The translations under genes were made by a program, and so were the position numbers. 5,433 nucleotides of DNA. Origin: Megasphaera sp. UBA5897 (lineage in GTDB: Bacteria > Bacillota > Negativicutes > Veillonellales > Megasphaeraceae). Shown one piece after another: positions 1 through 4,898 of the stretch. The stretch is taken from contig DJEN01000099.1 of NCBI GenBank assembly GCA_002431345.1, forward strand, positions 11,266-16,698. The letters are read 5' to 3'. The notes beneath the pieces were generated by a model. It did no database searches. It was not told the origin of the DNA and saw only the letters and a program-made list of their open reading frames with translations. The stretch's first letter is position 1, and each line of letters starts with the position of its first letter.

Positions 1-488
1 CTTTGCACCTTTGCTTTGGCTGCCATCTGCCCTAACGCCAGCGTTACCCGGTCTACGCCTTCCTTACCAAGACCTACACCGGCAGCAGCATCCCCTACTG
101 CCGTCAGCGTGGGAATTACCTGCTCTGCCGTAAAGCCAAATGCTAAAAACTTCTGCGTGGCTGCAGCTACATCATTAAATTCAAACGGCGTCTTTGCAGC
201 GAAACTTTGCAAATCGCTCAGCAGGCTTTGTGCCCGTTCAGCACTGCCCAGCATATTTGTCATGGCTGCCTGTGTCTGCTGAAAGCTTCCTGCAGCCTGC
301 ACAGCCTTGACACCCAAGGCGCCTAACGATGCGGCAATACCGGCTATGCCTGCGACTGCTATGTTAGATGCTGTCATTGTTGCGCTTCCCAAATTAGTTT
401 CTAATTCTTTCTTGGTATTTGCCAATTCTTTGCGCAGCTCCGAACTGTTTGCGCCGATTTTAATCAAAATACTCGCTACTGTCGCCAT
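1..488 (-). CDS. Tape measure protein, N-terminal 162 residues (3' end outside window)
   Basis: Sets the length of the phage tail and acts in tail assembly and DNA ejection. The frame is open from the ATG at 488 to the window edge. The N-terminus (MATVASILIKIGANSSELRK) is typical of tape measure proteins. It is followed by a lysine/glutamate-rich helix (about residues 18-32) and a small-residue hydrophobic segment (about 38-66, rich in Ala, Gly, Ile). Next comes the tape-measure domain, with the family-like stretches MLGSAERAQSLLSDLQSFA (79-97), KTPFEFNDV (99-107), FLAFGFTAEQVIPTLTAVGD (114-133) and an alanine/glycine-rich helix leading to VDRVTLALGQM (145-155). The start overlaps the end of the upstream gpGT frame by 29 bases and has a strong AGGAGG ribosome binding site nine bases away. 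Position directly after the frameshifted chaperone gene is the standard siphovirus location. The full length cannot be judged here. Confidence 0.93.
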   Translation of the reverse strand, partial: MATVASILIKIGANSSELRKELANTKKELETNLGSATMTASNIAVAGIAGIAASLGALGVKAVQAAGSFQQTQAAMTNMLGSAERAQSLLSDLQSFAAKTPFEFNDVAAATQKFLAFGFTAEQVIPTLTAVGDAAAGVGLGKEGVDRVTLALGQMAAKAKVQ

Positions 489-1211
489 TTTCTTCCGCCT
501 CCTCCCGTTGCCGTTTAAATGATGCTAAAAATGTTTCTTTTTCCTGTTGTACTTCGCCGATTGTTTTTTCATGTAAAAACGGTCGGGCCAACTCTTTAGC
601 TTTGATGCCATGTTTCAAATGAATATTCATTAAGTTGCTGACATACCAAGACACGGCAAAGGCCTTATCTTCCCGCCGTGCCTGGCAGCCCTCAATCATC
701 TTATTCAGTTCCATCGGCGTCAATCTATAAAACTCCCATGGTTTTAACGCCAGCGGTCCATACGCCTGGGATTCAGCCCATTCGAGCCATTCGTAAAAAG
801 ACGGGGCAGGATGCTCTCGCTGCTCCGTCTCTACTCGTTTTTTTCGTCAGTTAGATCCTGTTCTGCTTTTTTCGTCAGTTCTTCCGGAAATGCCCCATAA
901 TAGGCCGCTTTTCCTAAAATACCGCTTCCGGCAATGGCTTTGACCGCCGGCACAACAAAATCTTCTTCCAGGCTTGCCCCTTCATCCAGTTTTTGCTGTA
1001 TCTGCTCAGCATACCAAAGTTCATTATGTTTCTTATGGTGTGCCAGGCCAATCATATAAATCTTTATCAGATTATTCAAATTTAGTTCTTGTTTGGCTAC
1101 AATACCGCTGATACCGCAGCCGCAAACCTGTTCCAGTTGTGCCAGACGGGCAATATTGAAATACAAATACTGCCCTTCGCCAAACTGTTCAAAGGGTACT
1201 TTTTTAGGCAT
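460..1211 (-). CDS. Tail assembly chaperone gpGT, -1 frameshift product (about 250 residues)
   Basis: Longer form of the tail assembly chaperone. It is made when ribosomes slip back one base at the A AAA AAC site (843-837), after 125 residues of the gpG frame, and continue for 125 codons to the stop at 460-462. I translated the -1 frame by hand. It is open from 837, begins RVETEQREHPAPSFYEWLEW, passes through KPWEFYRLTPMELNKMIEG and ends in GDSSEYFD. The PWEFYRLTPMELN-type segment is characteristic of the T part of gpG-gpT systems in Firmicutes siphophages. In lambda-like phages the G and GT forms are kept in an unequal ratio and coat the tape measure protein during tube assembly, and the T part contacts the tube protein. 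Location between tube protein and tape measure fits exactly. The T region has no good independent start with a ribosome binding site, which supports expression by frameshift. The frameshift itself is inferred and has not been measured. Confidence 0.85.
498..503 (-). promoter_or_regulatory. Ribosome binding site of the tape measure gene, inside gpGT coding sequence
   Basis: AGGAGG lies nine bases before the ATG at 488 and fixes that start. It sits inside the last codons of the gpGT frame, so ribosomes finishing the rare frameshift product pass over this site before re-initiation on the tape measure gene. Confidence 0.85.
799..830 (-). promoter_or_regulatory. Hairpin downstream of the slippery site (frameshift stimulator)
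   Basis: On the minus strand AGACGG-A-GCAG pairs with CTGC-C-CCGTCT. This gives six plus four base pairs around a single A/C mismatch, closed by a ten-base loop. The stem starts six bases after the slippery heptamer, within the spacing usual for stimulatory structures. The zero-frame stop TAG sits in the spacer, immediately before the stem. Four more T residues follow the stem (798-795), so the structure also resembles a weak intrinsic terminator. Because it lies in the coding sequence of the T frame, a frameshift role is the simpler reading. Confidence 0.75.
831..1211 (-). CDS. Tail assembly chaperone gpG-like, zero-frame product (126 residues)
   Basis: Short, abundant form of the tail assembly chaperone, ending at TAG 833-831, two codons after the slippery site. 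The protein opens with MPKKVPFEQFGEGQYLYFNI, is largely helical, and ends in a charged tail (ELTKKAEQDLTDEKNE). Cys30 and Cys32 form a CGC motif of unknown meaning. It is assigned mainly by position (between tube protein and tape measure), by length and by the frameshift at its end. The primary sequence of this family is poorly conserved. The ATG at 1211 is set by a perfect AGGAGGTGA ribosome binding site (1226-1218) that starts inside the stop codon of the tube gene, so the two genes are probably translationally coupled. Confidence 0.85.
   Translation of the reverse strand: MPKKVPFEQFGEGQYLYFNIARLAQLEQVCGCGISGIVAKQELNLNNLIKIYMIGLAHHKKHNELWYAEQIQQKLDEGASLEEDFVVPAVKAIAGSGILGKAAYYGAFPEELTKKAEQDLTDEKNE
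837..843 (-). promoter_or_regulatory. Slippery heptamer A AAA AAC for -1 ribosomal frameshift
   Basis: In the gpG frame the codons read GAC GAA AAA AAC GAG TAG. The heptamer A AAA AAC therefore has the exact X XXY YYZ phasing needed for a tandem -1 slip, and both tRNAs can re-pair with AAA. The zero-frame stop follows after one codon, and the -1 frame is open for a further 125 codons. A run of seven A residues (844-838) contains the site. Confidence 0.9.
839..880 (-). repeat. 14-base direct repeat around the slippery region
   Basis: AACTGACGAAAAAA occurs twice on the minus strand, at 880-867 and 852-839, with a 28-base period. The copies are in different frames: the first encodes part of ELTKKA, the second part of LTDEKN. 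Only the second copy has a seventh A followed by C in the right phase to form the slippery heptamer. Confidence 0.8.
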
Positions 1212-1224
1212 ACTACGTCACCTC

Positions 1225-1704
1225 CTAGTGTCCACCGCCGCCGCTAACGGTAGGTTCCTGTAATTCAGAAAGCGCACCGTTGCCGGACAAGGTGCCTTTA
1301 ATCGTCGCCACATCATCATATTTAGTAGACAAGCTGAAATCAGTAATCGCCGCCCAGCCGGTACGGTATTTTTTGTTTGGGTATTCAAACTTCACATGAA
1401 CCAGCTGGCCATCATTGAATGCATCTTCCAAGAAGTTCGCGCCAGCGTCGTCCAATAAAACAACGCTTTCCAAATCGATGGACCATTCACGAAGGCCTGC
1501 TAAAGAAGCTTTCCATCCTCCTGATGTTTTATGGCTGGCATCAATGGAATCTGCTTTGCGGTTGATGTCACCGCTTCTCTGGCCGCCAAGCAGTGTCCAT
1601 GTCGGATTGGCTTCTGTCGTGCCTGTATTCAAATAAATCAAAAAATCTTTGCCTGCCTGTGCGACAGAACCGGCGTTTGTCGGTGTTGCATATGTTCTTG
1701 CCAT
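1225..1704 (-). CDS. Major tail (tube) protein, TP901-1-like family
   Basis: Structural subunit that stacks in rings to form the tail tube. It has 159 residues, a normal size for this family. Features include the N-terminal GKDFLIYLNTG (18-28), the stretch PTWTLLGGQRSGDINRKADS (34-53), the HKTSGGWKASLAGLREWSID segment (58-77) and TGWAAITDFSLSTKYDDVAT (115-134). This GGQR ... GDINRKADSID ... W pattern is what I recognise from TP901-1-type major tail proteins of Firmicutes phages. The protein ends in a glycine-rich tail, SGGGGH. The ATG at 1704 has an AGGAG site (1718-1714) nine bases upstream that overlaps the stop of the preceding gene, with a 12-base gap between the genes. It sits between tail terminator and chaperone, as expected. 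No Ig-like addition domain is seen. Confidence 0.88.
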   Translation of the reverse strand: MARTYATPTNAGSVAQAGKDFLIYLNTGTTEANPTWTLLGGQRSGDINRKADSIDASHKTSGGWKASLAGLREWSIDLESVVLLDDAGANFLEDAFNDGQLVHVKFEYPNKKYRTGWAAITDFSLSTKYDDVATIKGTLSGNGALSELQEPTVSGGGGH

Positions 1705-1716
1705 AGTTATTCACTC

Positions 1717-2133
1717 CTATTCTAAAAACGTCACTGTAAACGAAAAAACGGCAATGCCAATGCTGGATGATTGACCTGCCGGTGTACCAAATACAATTTT
1801 ATCGACAAAGCTGGACTTGGCCCAGCCGTCTAACGTTTCATTATTTGCCAAAACGTCTTTGACCTTCATGGCTAAATCTTCTACAGGAGCCGTATCTTGT
1901 TCGCGGCCTTTTGGGTTAGGGCAAATAATTTCAATAGTATATACTGCCGTTGCTTCACGCATTCCCTTGGAAAAGGGAGCGTATTCAACGGTATCACAGC
2001 AAATAAATCCGGTTAGTTCCTTCGGATATGCGGGGCCCAAAACCTCCTGCTTCCAGTTGGAAATCTCCGGGACTTCGTCTTTTAATATTTCATACAGCTC
2101 ATTGGTTACTTGCCTGAATTTATTTTCGCTCAT
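1717..2133 (-). CDS. Probable tail terminator / tail completion protein
   Basis: Predicted to cap the tail tube and dock it to the head connector. It has 138 residues with the alpha/beta pattern typical of this group: an N-terminal helix (FRQVTNELYEILKDEVPEI, 6-24), beta segments around 62-71 (TAVYTIEIIC), a central helix (PVEDLAMKVKDVLAN, 83-97) and closing strands (SIGIAVFSFTVTFL, 124-137). Assignment rests on length, predicted fold and position immediately before the tube protein. No unmistakable motif was seen. The ATG at 2133 shares a base with the TAA of the upstream gene (TAATG). No ribosome binding site lies at normal distance, so translation is probably coupled. A Shine-Dalgarno-like AAGGAGGT at 2170-2163 is about 30 bases too far upstream and simply encodes glycines of the previous protein. 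Confidence 0.7.
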   Translation of the reverse strand: MSENKFRQVTNELYEILKDEVPEISNWKQEVLGPAYPKELTGFICCDTVEYAPFSKGMREATAVYTIEIICPNPKGREQDTAPVEDLAMKVKDVLANNETLDGWAKSSFVDKIVFGTPAGQSSSIGIAVFSFTVTFLE

Positions 2134-2519
2134 TACGCGCGGGATAACCGGATTACCCCAACACCTCCTTTGCCGCTTCCATCTGTGCCATCTACAGCAA
2201 AATCAGCATAGGTCAGAGAGCTTTCTAAGCTCTTAGCAAGCTGCAGATACATCTTGTATTTTTGAAAATAGACATCTTCCGAACGGCTGCCGTCTACCAT
2301 AACCGTTGTATCAGAGCCTACCATGGCAGCAGCGCATTCACGGCAGGCAACGGCACAGCCCAACTGTTTTACAACAGGACGCGCCGGCAGCTGAATATCC
2401 GAGTCGGACAAGCTAAAAGAAAAGGCCAGCCGGTGCAGATAATCATTTGCATACTGAATATCACAGTCTCTGCACGTTAAGATAGTATCTGTAATATCCG
2501 CTGCGGTAATGAAATCCAT
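2133..2519 (-). CDS. Putative head-tail connector (adaptor) protein
   Basis: 128-residue, mostly helical protein, likely part of the ring that joins the portal to the tail. It opens MDFITAADITDTILTCRDCD, then YANDYLHRLAFSFSLSDSDI (23-42), then a long helical part from about 47 to 104 (VVKQLG..., EDVYFQKYKMYLQLAKSLES). This helical layout with a DYL...LA...DI pattern resembles gp6/gp15-type adaptors, but the similarity is weak and I rely on context. The tail of the protein is glycine-rich (DGTDGSGKGGVGVI). Five cysteines are present (16, 19, 55, 59, 62), in CxxC and CxxxCxxC spacing. The ATG at 2519 was chosen over a longer open frame starting at 2669 because a GGGGAGG site lies nine bases before it and the longer frame would overlap the gp10-like gene by about 150 bases. 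It starts one base after the upstream stop. Confidence 0.6.
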   Translation of the reverse strand: MDFITAADITDTILTCRDCDIQYANDYLHRLAFSFSLSDSDIQLPARPVVKQLGCAVACRECAAAMVGSDTTVMVDGSRSEDVYFQKYKMYLQLAKSLESSLTYADFAVDGTDGSGKGGVGVIRLSRA

Positions 2520-2520
2520 A

Positions 2521-2985
2521 TCAGTACGCCTCCCCAATTGCCTGCCGCACGGCTTTTTCAAACCGTGAAATAATCCGCCGCTGTTCACCGTGGACTGCGT
2601 TAAAAATAAACGGGTCTTTTTTCGTTCCCGGATGTCGGACACGCTTGGCAAATATAAACTGGCTGCCATTTGTCCAACGAAGTGCTATTTTTCTGCGCGG
2701 TACAATCGTATGCCGCTTTGTTCCCTGGTGCAGATATACTGTAATCTTTCGTGTTGTCCCTACTATGCCGCTAATATCATCACGGGCAAACGATACACTT
2801 GTTTTGATGGAGCGTTCCGCATCACCGGTACGTGTAATATACCGGTGATTTTTGCGGGCGCGCTCCTGAATATCCCCGACGGATGATTTCATGGCATCCT
2901 TGAGCTTAGCCTGCGTATCGGCAGACACCTTATCCAAACGGCTGGCAACAGCATCCAGCCCCTTGATGGTTATGTTCAGTTCCAT
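2521..2985 (-). CDS. HK97 gp10-like head-tail joining / tail completion protein
   Basis: 154-residue member of the HK97 gp10-like family found at the head-tail interface of siphophages. It starts with the family-like MELNITIKGLDAVASRLDKV and has a basic helix (AKLKDAMKSSVGDIQERARK, 26-45). This is followed by YITRTGDAERSIKT (49-62), where the T-G-x-x-x-x-S-I pattern is conserved in the family, then VYLHQGTKRHTIVPRRKIAL (83-102) with the conserved HQGT ... I.PR.K.ALRW core, and a C-terminal HPGTKKDPFIFNA (118-130) typical of these proteins. The gene lies six bases after the capsid stop and has no evident ribosome binding site before the ATG at 2985, so it is probably translated by coupling to the abundant capsid gene. 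Its place directly after the capsid gene, ahead of the adaptor candidate, is the reverse of the commonest order. Confidence 0.85.
   Translation of the reverse strand: MELNITIKGLDAVASRLDKVSADTQAKLKDAMKSSVGDIQERARKNHRYITRTGDAERSIKTSVSFARDDISGIVGTTRKITVYLHQGTKRHTIVPRRKIALRWTNGSQFIFAKRVRHPGTKKDPFIFNAVHGEQRRIISRFEKAVRQAIGEAY
2529..2535 (-). promoter_or_regulatory. Ribosome binding site fixing the adaptor start
   Basis: GGGGAGG nine bases before the ATG at 2519. It sits in the last codons of the gp10-like gene and decides against the longer in-frame start at 2669, which has no comparable site. Confidence 0.8.
2821..2853 (+). terminator. Perfect 10-bp inverted repeat plus T-run, plus-strand orientation, inside gp10-like gene
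   Basis: ATCACCGGTA (2821-2830) and TACCGGTGAT (2840-2849) are exact reverse complements around a nine-base loop, and the plus strand continues with T residues to 2853. This has the form of an intrinsic terminator, but only for transcription antisense to the gp10-like gene. On the coding strand the hairpin is preceded by A residues and followed by no T-run. It overlaps codons for NHRYITRTGD, a conserved part of the protein. Function is inference and could be chance. Confidence 0.4.
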
Positions 2986-2991
2986 AGGCGG

Positions 2992-3843
2992 CTAGGCTTT
3001 AGTACTATTGGCTGTCAGGCAGGCCAACGCACCCGGCTGCACGACCTGCGCGCCATATACAAGCAGCGTGCGGACAGCGTCAGAGAAGGAATCTTCTAAA
3101 CGCAGCGCTTCTGTTTTGGTAAGCTGCTGGGCAAAAGAAATGGCCATGTTCGTGCCGGCCAAAATTTTATACTTAGCTCCAGCTGTATTTGGCGTGTTGT
3201 TGGACTGATAGATATTAAACCCGGCAGCCTGACCAATATAGCCGTTTGCAAGTACGGTATCTGTTTTGGTTGTACCGGCAGATACAAAGCGGTTATCTTT
3301 CAGCATGCGGCCGTAGAACCAAGACGGTACAACTACCCAGCGGCCTTCATTGGGTACATTGGCATCGTCCAAGGCGCCTTTTAAATCTACCAGCGCTTCA
3401 TACGCTGCGTCGGCCGTATCCAATACCAACGGTGTTGTATCGCTGCCTAATCCGGTGGTAATGCCTGCTTTCTTATGAAACCCGGCAATATATTGGTCTA
3501 CGGTATCGCGGAGTTTATAAGAGGCACGCTGCATGGCTGCATCTACTAAGTTTACATTGGCTTGTGCTGCATCCACATCATCCACTTTAAATGCCGCATA
3601 TTTTTGCTGATCGATTGTCAGCGTTGTCGGTGTACCGTCTACATCTTCATAGGTGAGGGCGGTTCCTTTTTTGTAGTCATTGACCGTAATATCTGCAATC
3701 TGATTGATTTTGACCGTATCCCCAGCCTGGGAAATATCTCCTTCATAATCGCGGTTGCAGAGATTGCCATATACTAAATTTTTATCCAAATGAAGAAGCA
3801 GCCGGGCTTCCCAAATGGTTGGAATAAATGTACTAATTGCCAT
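2992..3843 (-). CDS. Major capsid protein (HK97 fold, probably P22 coat-like group)
   Basis: 283-residue shell protein of the phage head. The opening MAISTFIPTIWEARLLLHLD, the DYEGDISQAGDTVKI stretch (32-46), TLTIDQQKYAAFKVDDVDAA (74-93) and a Gly/Val-rich C-terminal half (for example GRWVVVPSWFYGRML, and the closing LLVYGAQVV) are typical of the P22 gp5-like coat family seen in many Firmicutes prophages that have a separate scaffold gene. The N-terminus shows no sign of a cleaved delta domain, and no protease gene lies between scaffold and capsid. The start codon at 3843 overlaps the scaffold stop by one base (TAATG), with an AAAGGAG site at 3860-3854. This gives tight coupling of the two proteins that co-assemble into the procapsid. 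Confidence 0.88.
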   Translation of the reverse strand: MAISTFIPTIWEARLLLHLDKNLVYGNLCNRDYEGDISQAGDTVKINQIADITVNDYKKGTALTYEDVDGTPTTLTIDQQKYAAFKVDDVDAAQANVNLVDAAMQRASYKLRDTVDQYIAGFHKKAGITTGLGSDTTPLVLDTADAAYEALVDLKGALDDANVPNEGRWVVVPSWFYGRMLKDNRFVSAGTTKTDTVLANGYIGQAAGFNIYQSNNTPNTAGAKYKILAGTNMAISFAQQLTKTEALRLEDSFSDAVRTLLVYGAQVVQPGALACLTANSTKA

Positions 3844-4526
3844 TATGCTTTCACTCCTTTGCTAATCTCGTTCCAGTGTGCATTGATTTCATCACGGGAC
3901 ATGCCTTTGATGTCTTCTATCGAATACTGTTTATCATTGCCGCTTTTGCCGCCACCGCCAGAACCTGCCCCGCTGTGGCTGTCGTTTTTGATAGCCCAAG
4001 GATTATCTTTCAGCCAGCTTTCGACACCTTCAGCAATAGAAATTTCCTTATCGCCGGCTTTGTATACCAGGCTGTCATCTTCCTTAGCTTTTACGTTGCC
4101 CAACAACAACTGCGTAAACACATCCGGCTGAATAGCTTTTCCTTTTGCCAAAGCTGCTGCCAGCTGTGACTTGATAGCGGTCTGAATCCGTTTGTCACGT
4201 TCTTCTGTTACCTTTTTTTCGCTGGCTGTATATTTTTCAGTCAAATCCTTTAGCTGCTTTTCCAGTGCTGTCATTTTGGTTCCCAGTTCTTCCGGGCTGC
4301 CAAGCTGTTTGACAACGGCCATCGTAGCTGCCAGATTCTGCAGCGACGTGTCTAAATTGTCGCCGTCACGAAGTCCCAGCATATCCAATACTTTATTGCG
4401 GGCCACGCGGTTATTTGCCGCTTCCGTGCGTGTTTTGCTGATTACGTCTTGTAAATCAGCCACCATAGCCCCGCCGTTTTCTATCTTCCCCAGTGCTTCA
4501 AAAATCTGCTGCAATGTGTACGCCAT
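3843..4526 (-). CDS. Phage scaffolding protein
   Basis: 227-residue protein that guides capsid shell assembly and is absent from mature heads. It is highly charged and helical. A likely coiled coil covers about residues 78-125 (EELGTKMTALEKQLKDLTEK and onward), then a more ordered part (QPDVFTQLLLGNV, 133-145; GVESWLKDNPWAIK, 167-180). A glycine/serine linker (185-197) follows, then a short C-terminal helix, SIEDIKGMSRDEINAHWNEI (202-221) and a basic end. A separate C-terminal helix after a flexible linker is the usual capsid-binding element of scaffold proteins. The ATG at 4526 is preferred because GAGAGGAG (4542-4535) lies eight bases upstream. The frame is open back to a TTG at 4610, but that extension of 28 basic residues lacks a ribosome binding site. 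The gene directly precedes the capsid gene. Confidence 0.85.
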   Translation of the reverse strand: MAYTLQQIFEALGKIENGGAMVADLQDVISKTRTEAANNRVARNKVLDMLGLRDGDNLDTSLQNLAATMAVVKQLGSPEELGTKMTALEKQLKDLTEKYTASEKKVTEERDKRIQTAIKSQLAAALAKGKAIQPDVFTQLLLGNVKAKEDDSLVYKAGDKEISIAEGVESWLKDNPWAIKNDSHSGAGSGGGGKSGNDKQYSIEDIKGMSRDEINAHWNEISKGVKA

Positions 4527-4534
4527 TCTGCATA

Positions 4535-4542
4535 CTCCTCTC
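4535..4542 (-). promoter_or_regulatory. Ribosome binding site fixing the scaffold start
   Basis: GAGAGGAG eight bases before the ATG at 4526. It marks this ATG, and not the TTG at 4610, as the true start of the scaffold gene. Confidence 0.8.
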
Positions 4543-4628
4543 TGCCGTCCAGGCATAAAAAATAGCCGTTCTTTTACGTCTGCGGTCCGCGTCTGGCGGC
4601 GAAAAGACAAGATATAAAATTGTATAGC

Positions 4629-4658
4629 AAAAAAGCACCTACGTCATGTAAGTGCTTT
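4629..4658 (-). terminator. Rho-independent terminator after the immunity-like gene
   Basis: On the minus strand AAAGCACTTAC pairs with GTAGGTGCTTT (11 pairs, one a G-U wobble) around the five-base loop ATGAC, and the second arm runs into six T residues (4634-4629). On the plus strand the wobble becomes an A-C mismatch, so the structure favours minus-strand transcription. It overlaps the TAA stop of the 79-residue gene. The gene-free stretch that follows (4628-4527) holds a six-base direct repeat (CAGACG twice, at 4595-4590 and 4582-4577), the scaffold ribosome binding site, and no convincing -35/-10 promoter. Confidence 0.85.
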
Positions 4659-4896
4659 ATGCTCTTTGGACAGCCCGTTGTAAATCTCCTTGAGCATTGT
4701 CTTCTATTACTTCCCATTTTCCAGGAGGGATGCCATCATCATCTAAAGAACCCGGACTAATAGCCGAATACAAGTAATCCTCGCCAGAATCATCGATGAT
4801 CCTCAAAAAACCGCCTTCAACACCAAGACATTGATAAATCTTATTTGATGTTAAGCTGTCTACTCCAAACGACTGCCCTATATATCGGACTTTCAT
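4657..4896 (-). CDS. Small acidic protein, putative immunity protein for the upstream toxin-like domain
   Basis: 79-residue protein. MKVRYIGQSFGVDSLTSNKI, FLRIIDDSGEDYLYS (30-44) and GKWEVIED (59-66) recall a widespread family of small, probably beta-barrel proteins in Firmicutes of the form MKVKYIG...LT.GK.Y...RI.DDSGEDYLY. I recall members of this family lying next to polymorphic-toxin genes, but I cannot confirm this without a search. It starts two bases after the stop of the minor head/toxin-like gene, with a strong GAAAGGGGG site (4913-4905) inside that gene, and is closed by its own terminator. Size, acidity and this placement are what an immunity protein would show. It has no evident role in head assembly. 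Residues 67-79 form a short tail (NAQGDLQRAVQRA) without recognised meaning. The name immunity is inference; a plain phage hypothetical protein is the alternative. Confidence 0.5.
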   Translation of the reverse strand: MKVRYIGQSFGVDSLTSNKIYQCLGVEGGFLRIIDDSGEDYLYSAISPGSLDDDGIPPGKWEVIEDNAQGDLQRAVQRA

Positions 4897-4898
4897 GA

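Noticed and set aside
460..723. Independent 87-residue gene starting at a TTG at 723
   Set aside because: The frame is open back to the slippery site with family-like sequence (PWEFYR) before the TTG, and no ribosome binding site precedes it. It is the second half of gpGT.
2163..2170. AAGGAGGT as ribosome binding site for the tail terminator gene
   Set aside because: About 30 bases from the ATG at 2133, with no in-frame start codon at the right distance. It encodes the Lys-Gly-Gly of the preceding protein.
1817..2236. 139-residue plus-strand open frame opposite the tail terminator
   Set aside because: It spans the junction of two well-supported minus-strand genes and has no start signal or recognisable domain.
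2520..2669. 50-residue N-terminal extension of the adaptor candidate
   Set aside because: It overlaps the well-supported gp10-like gene over its full length in another frame. GGGGAGG before the ATG at 2519 marks the real start.
4577..4595. CAGACG direct repeats as an operator or attachment site
   Set aside because: Only six bases long and seen once as a pair. Nothing else supports a binding or recombination site.
4527..4610. 28-residue N-terminal extension of the scaffold protein from a TTG at 4610
   Set aside because: No ribosome binding site, a basic low-complexity sequence unlike a scaffold N-terminus, and a good site before the ATG at 4526.
3790..4617. Plus-strand open frames opposite the scaffold gene (for example 3790-4131, 3837-4169, 4192-4617)
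   Set aside because: Serine/leucine/cysteine-rich translations of the antisense strand with no ribosome binding sites or recognisable domains. They are shadows of the scaffold gene.
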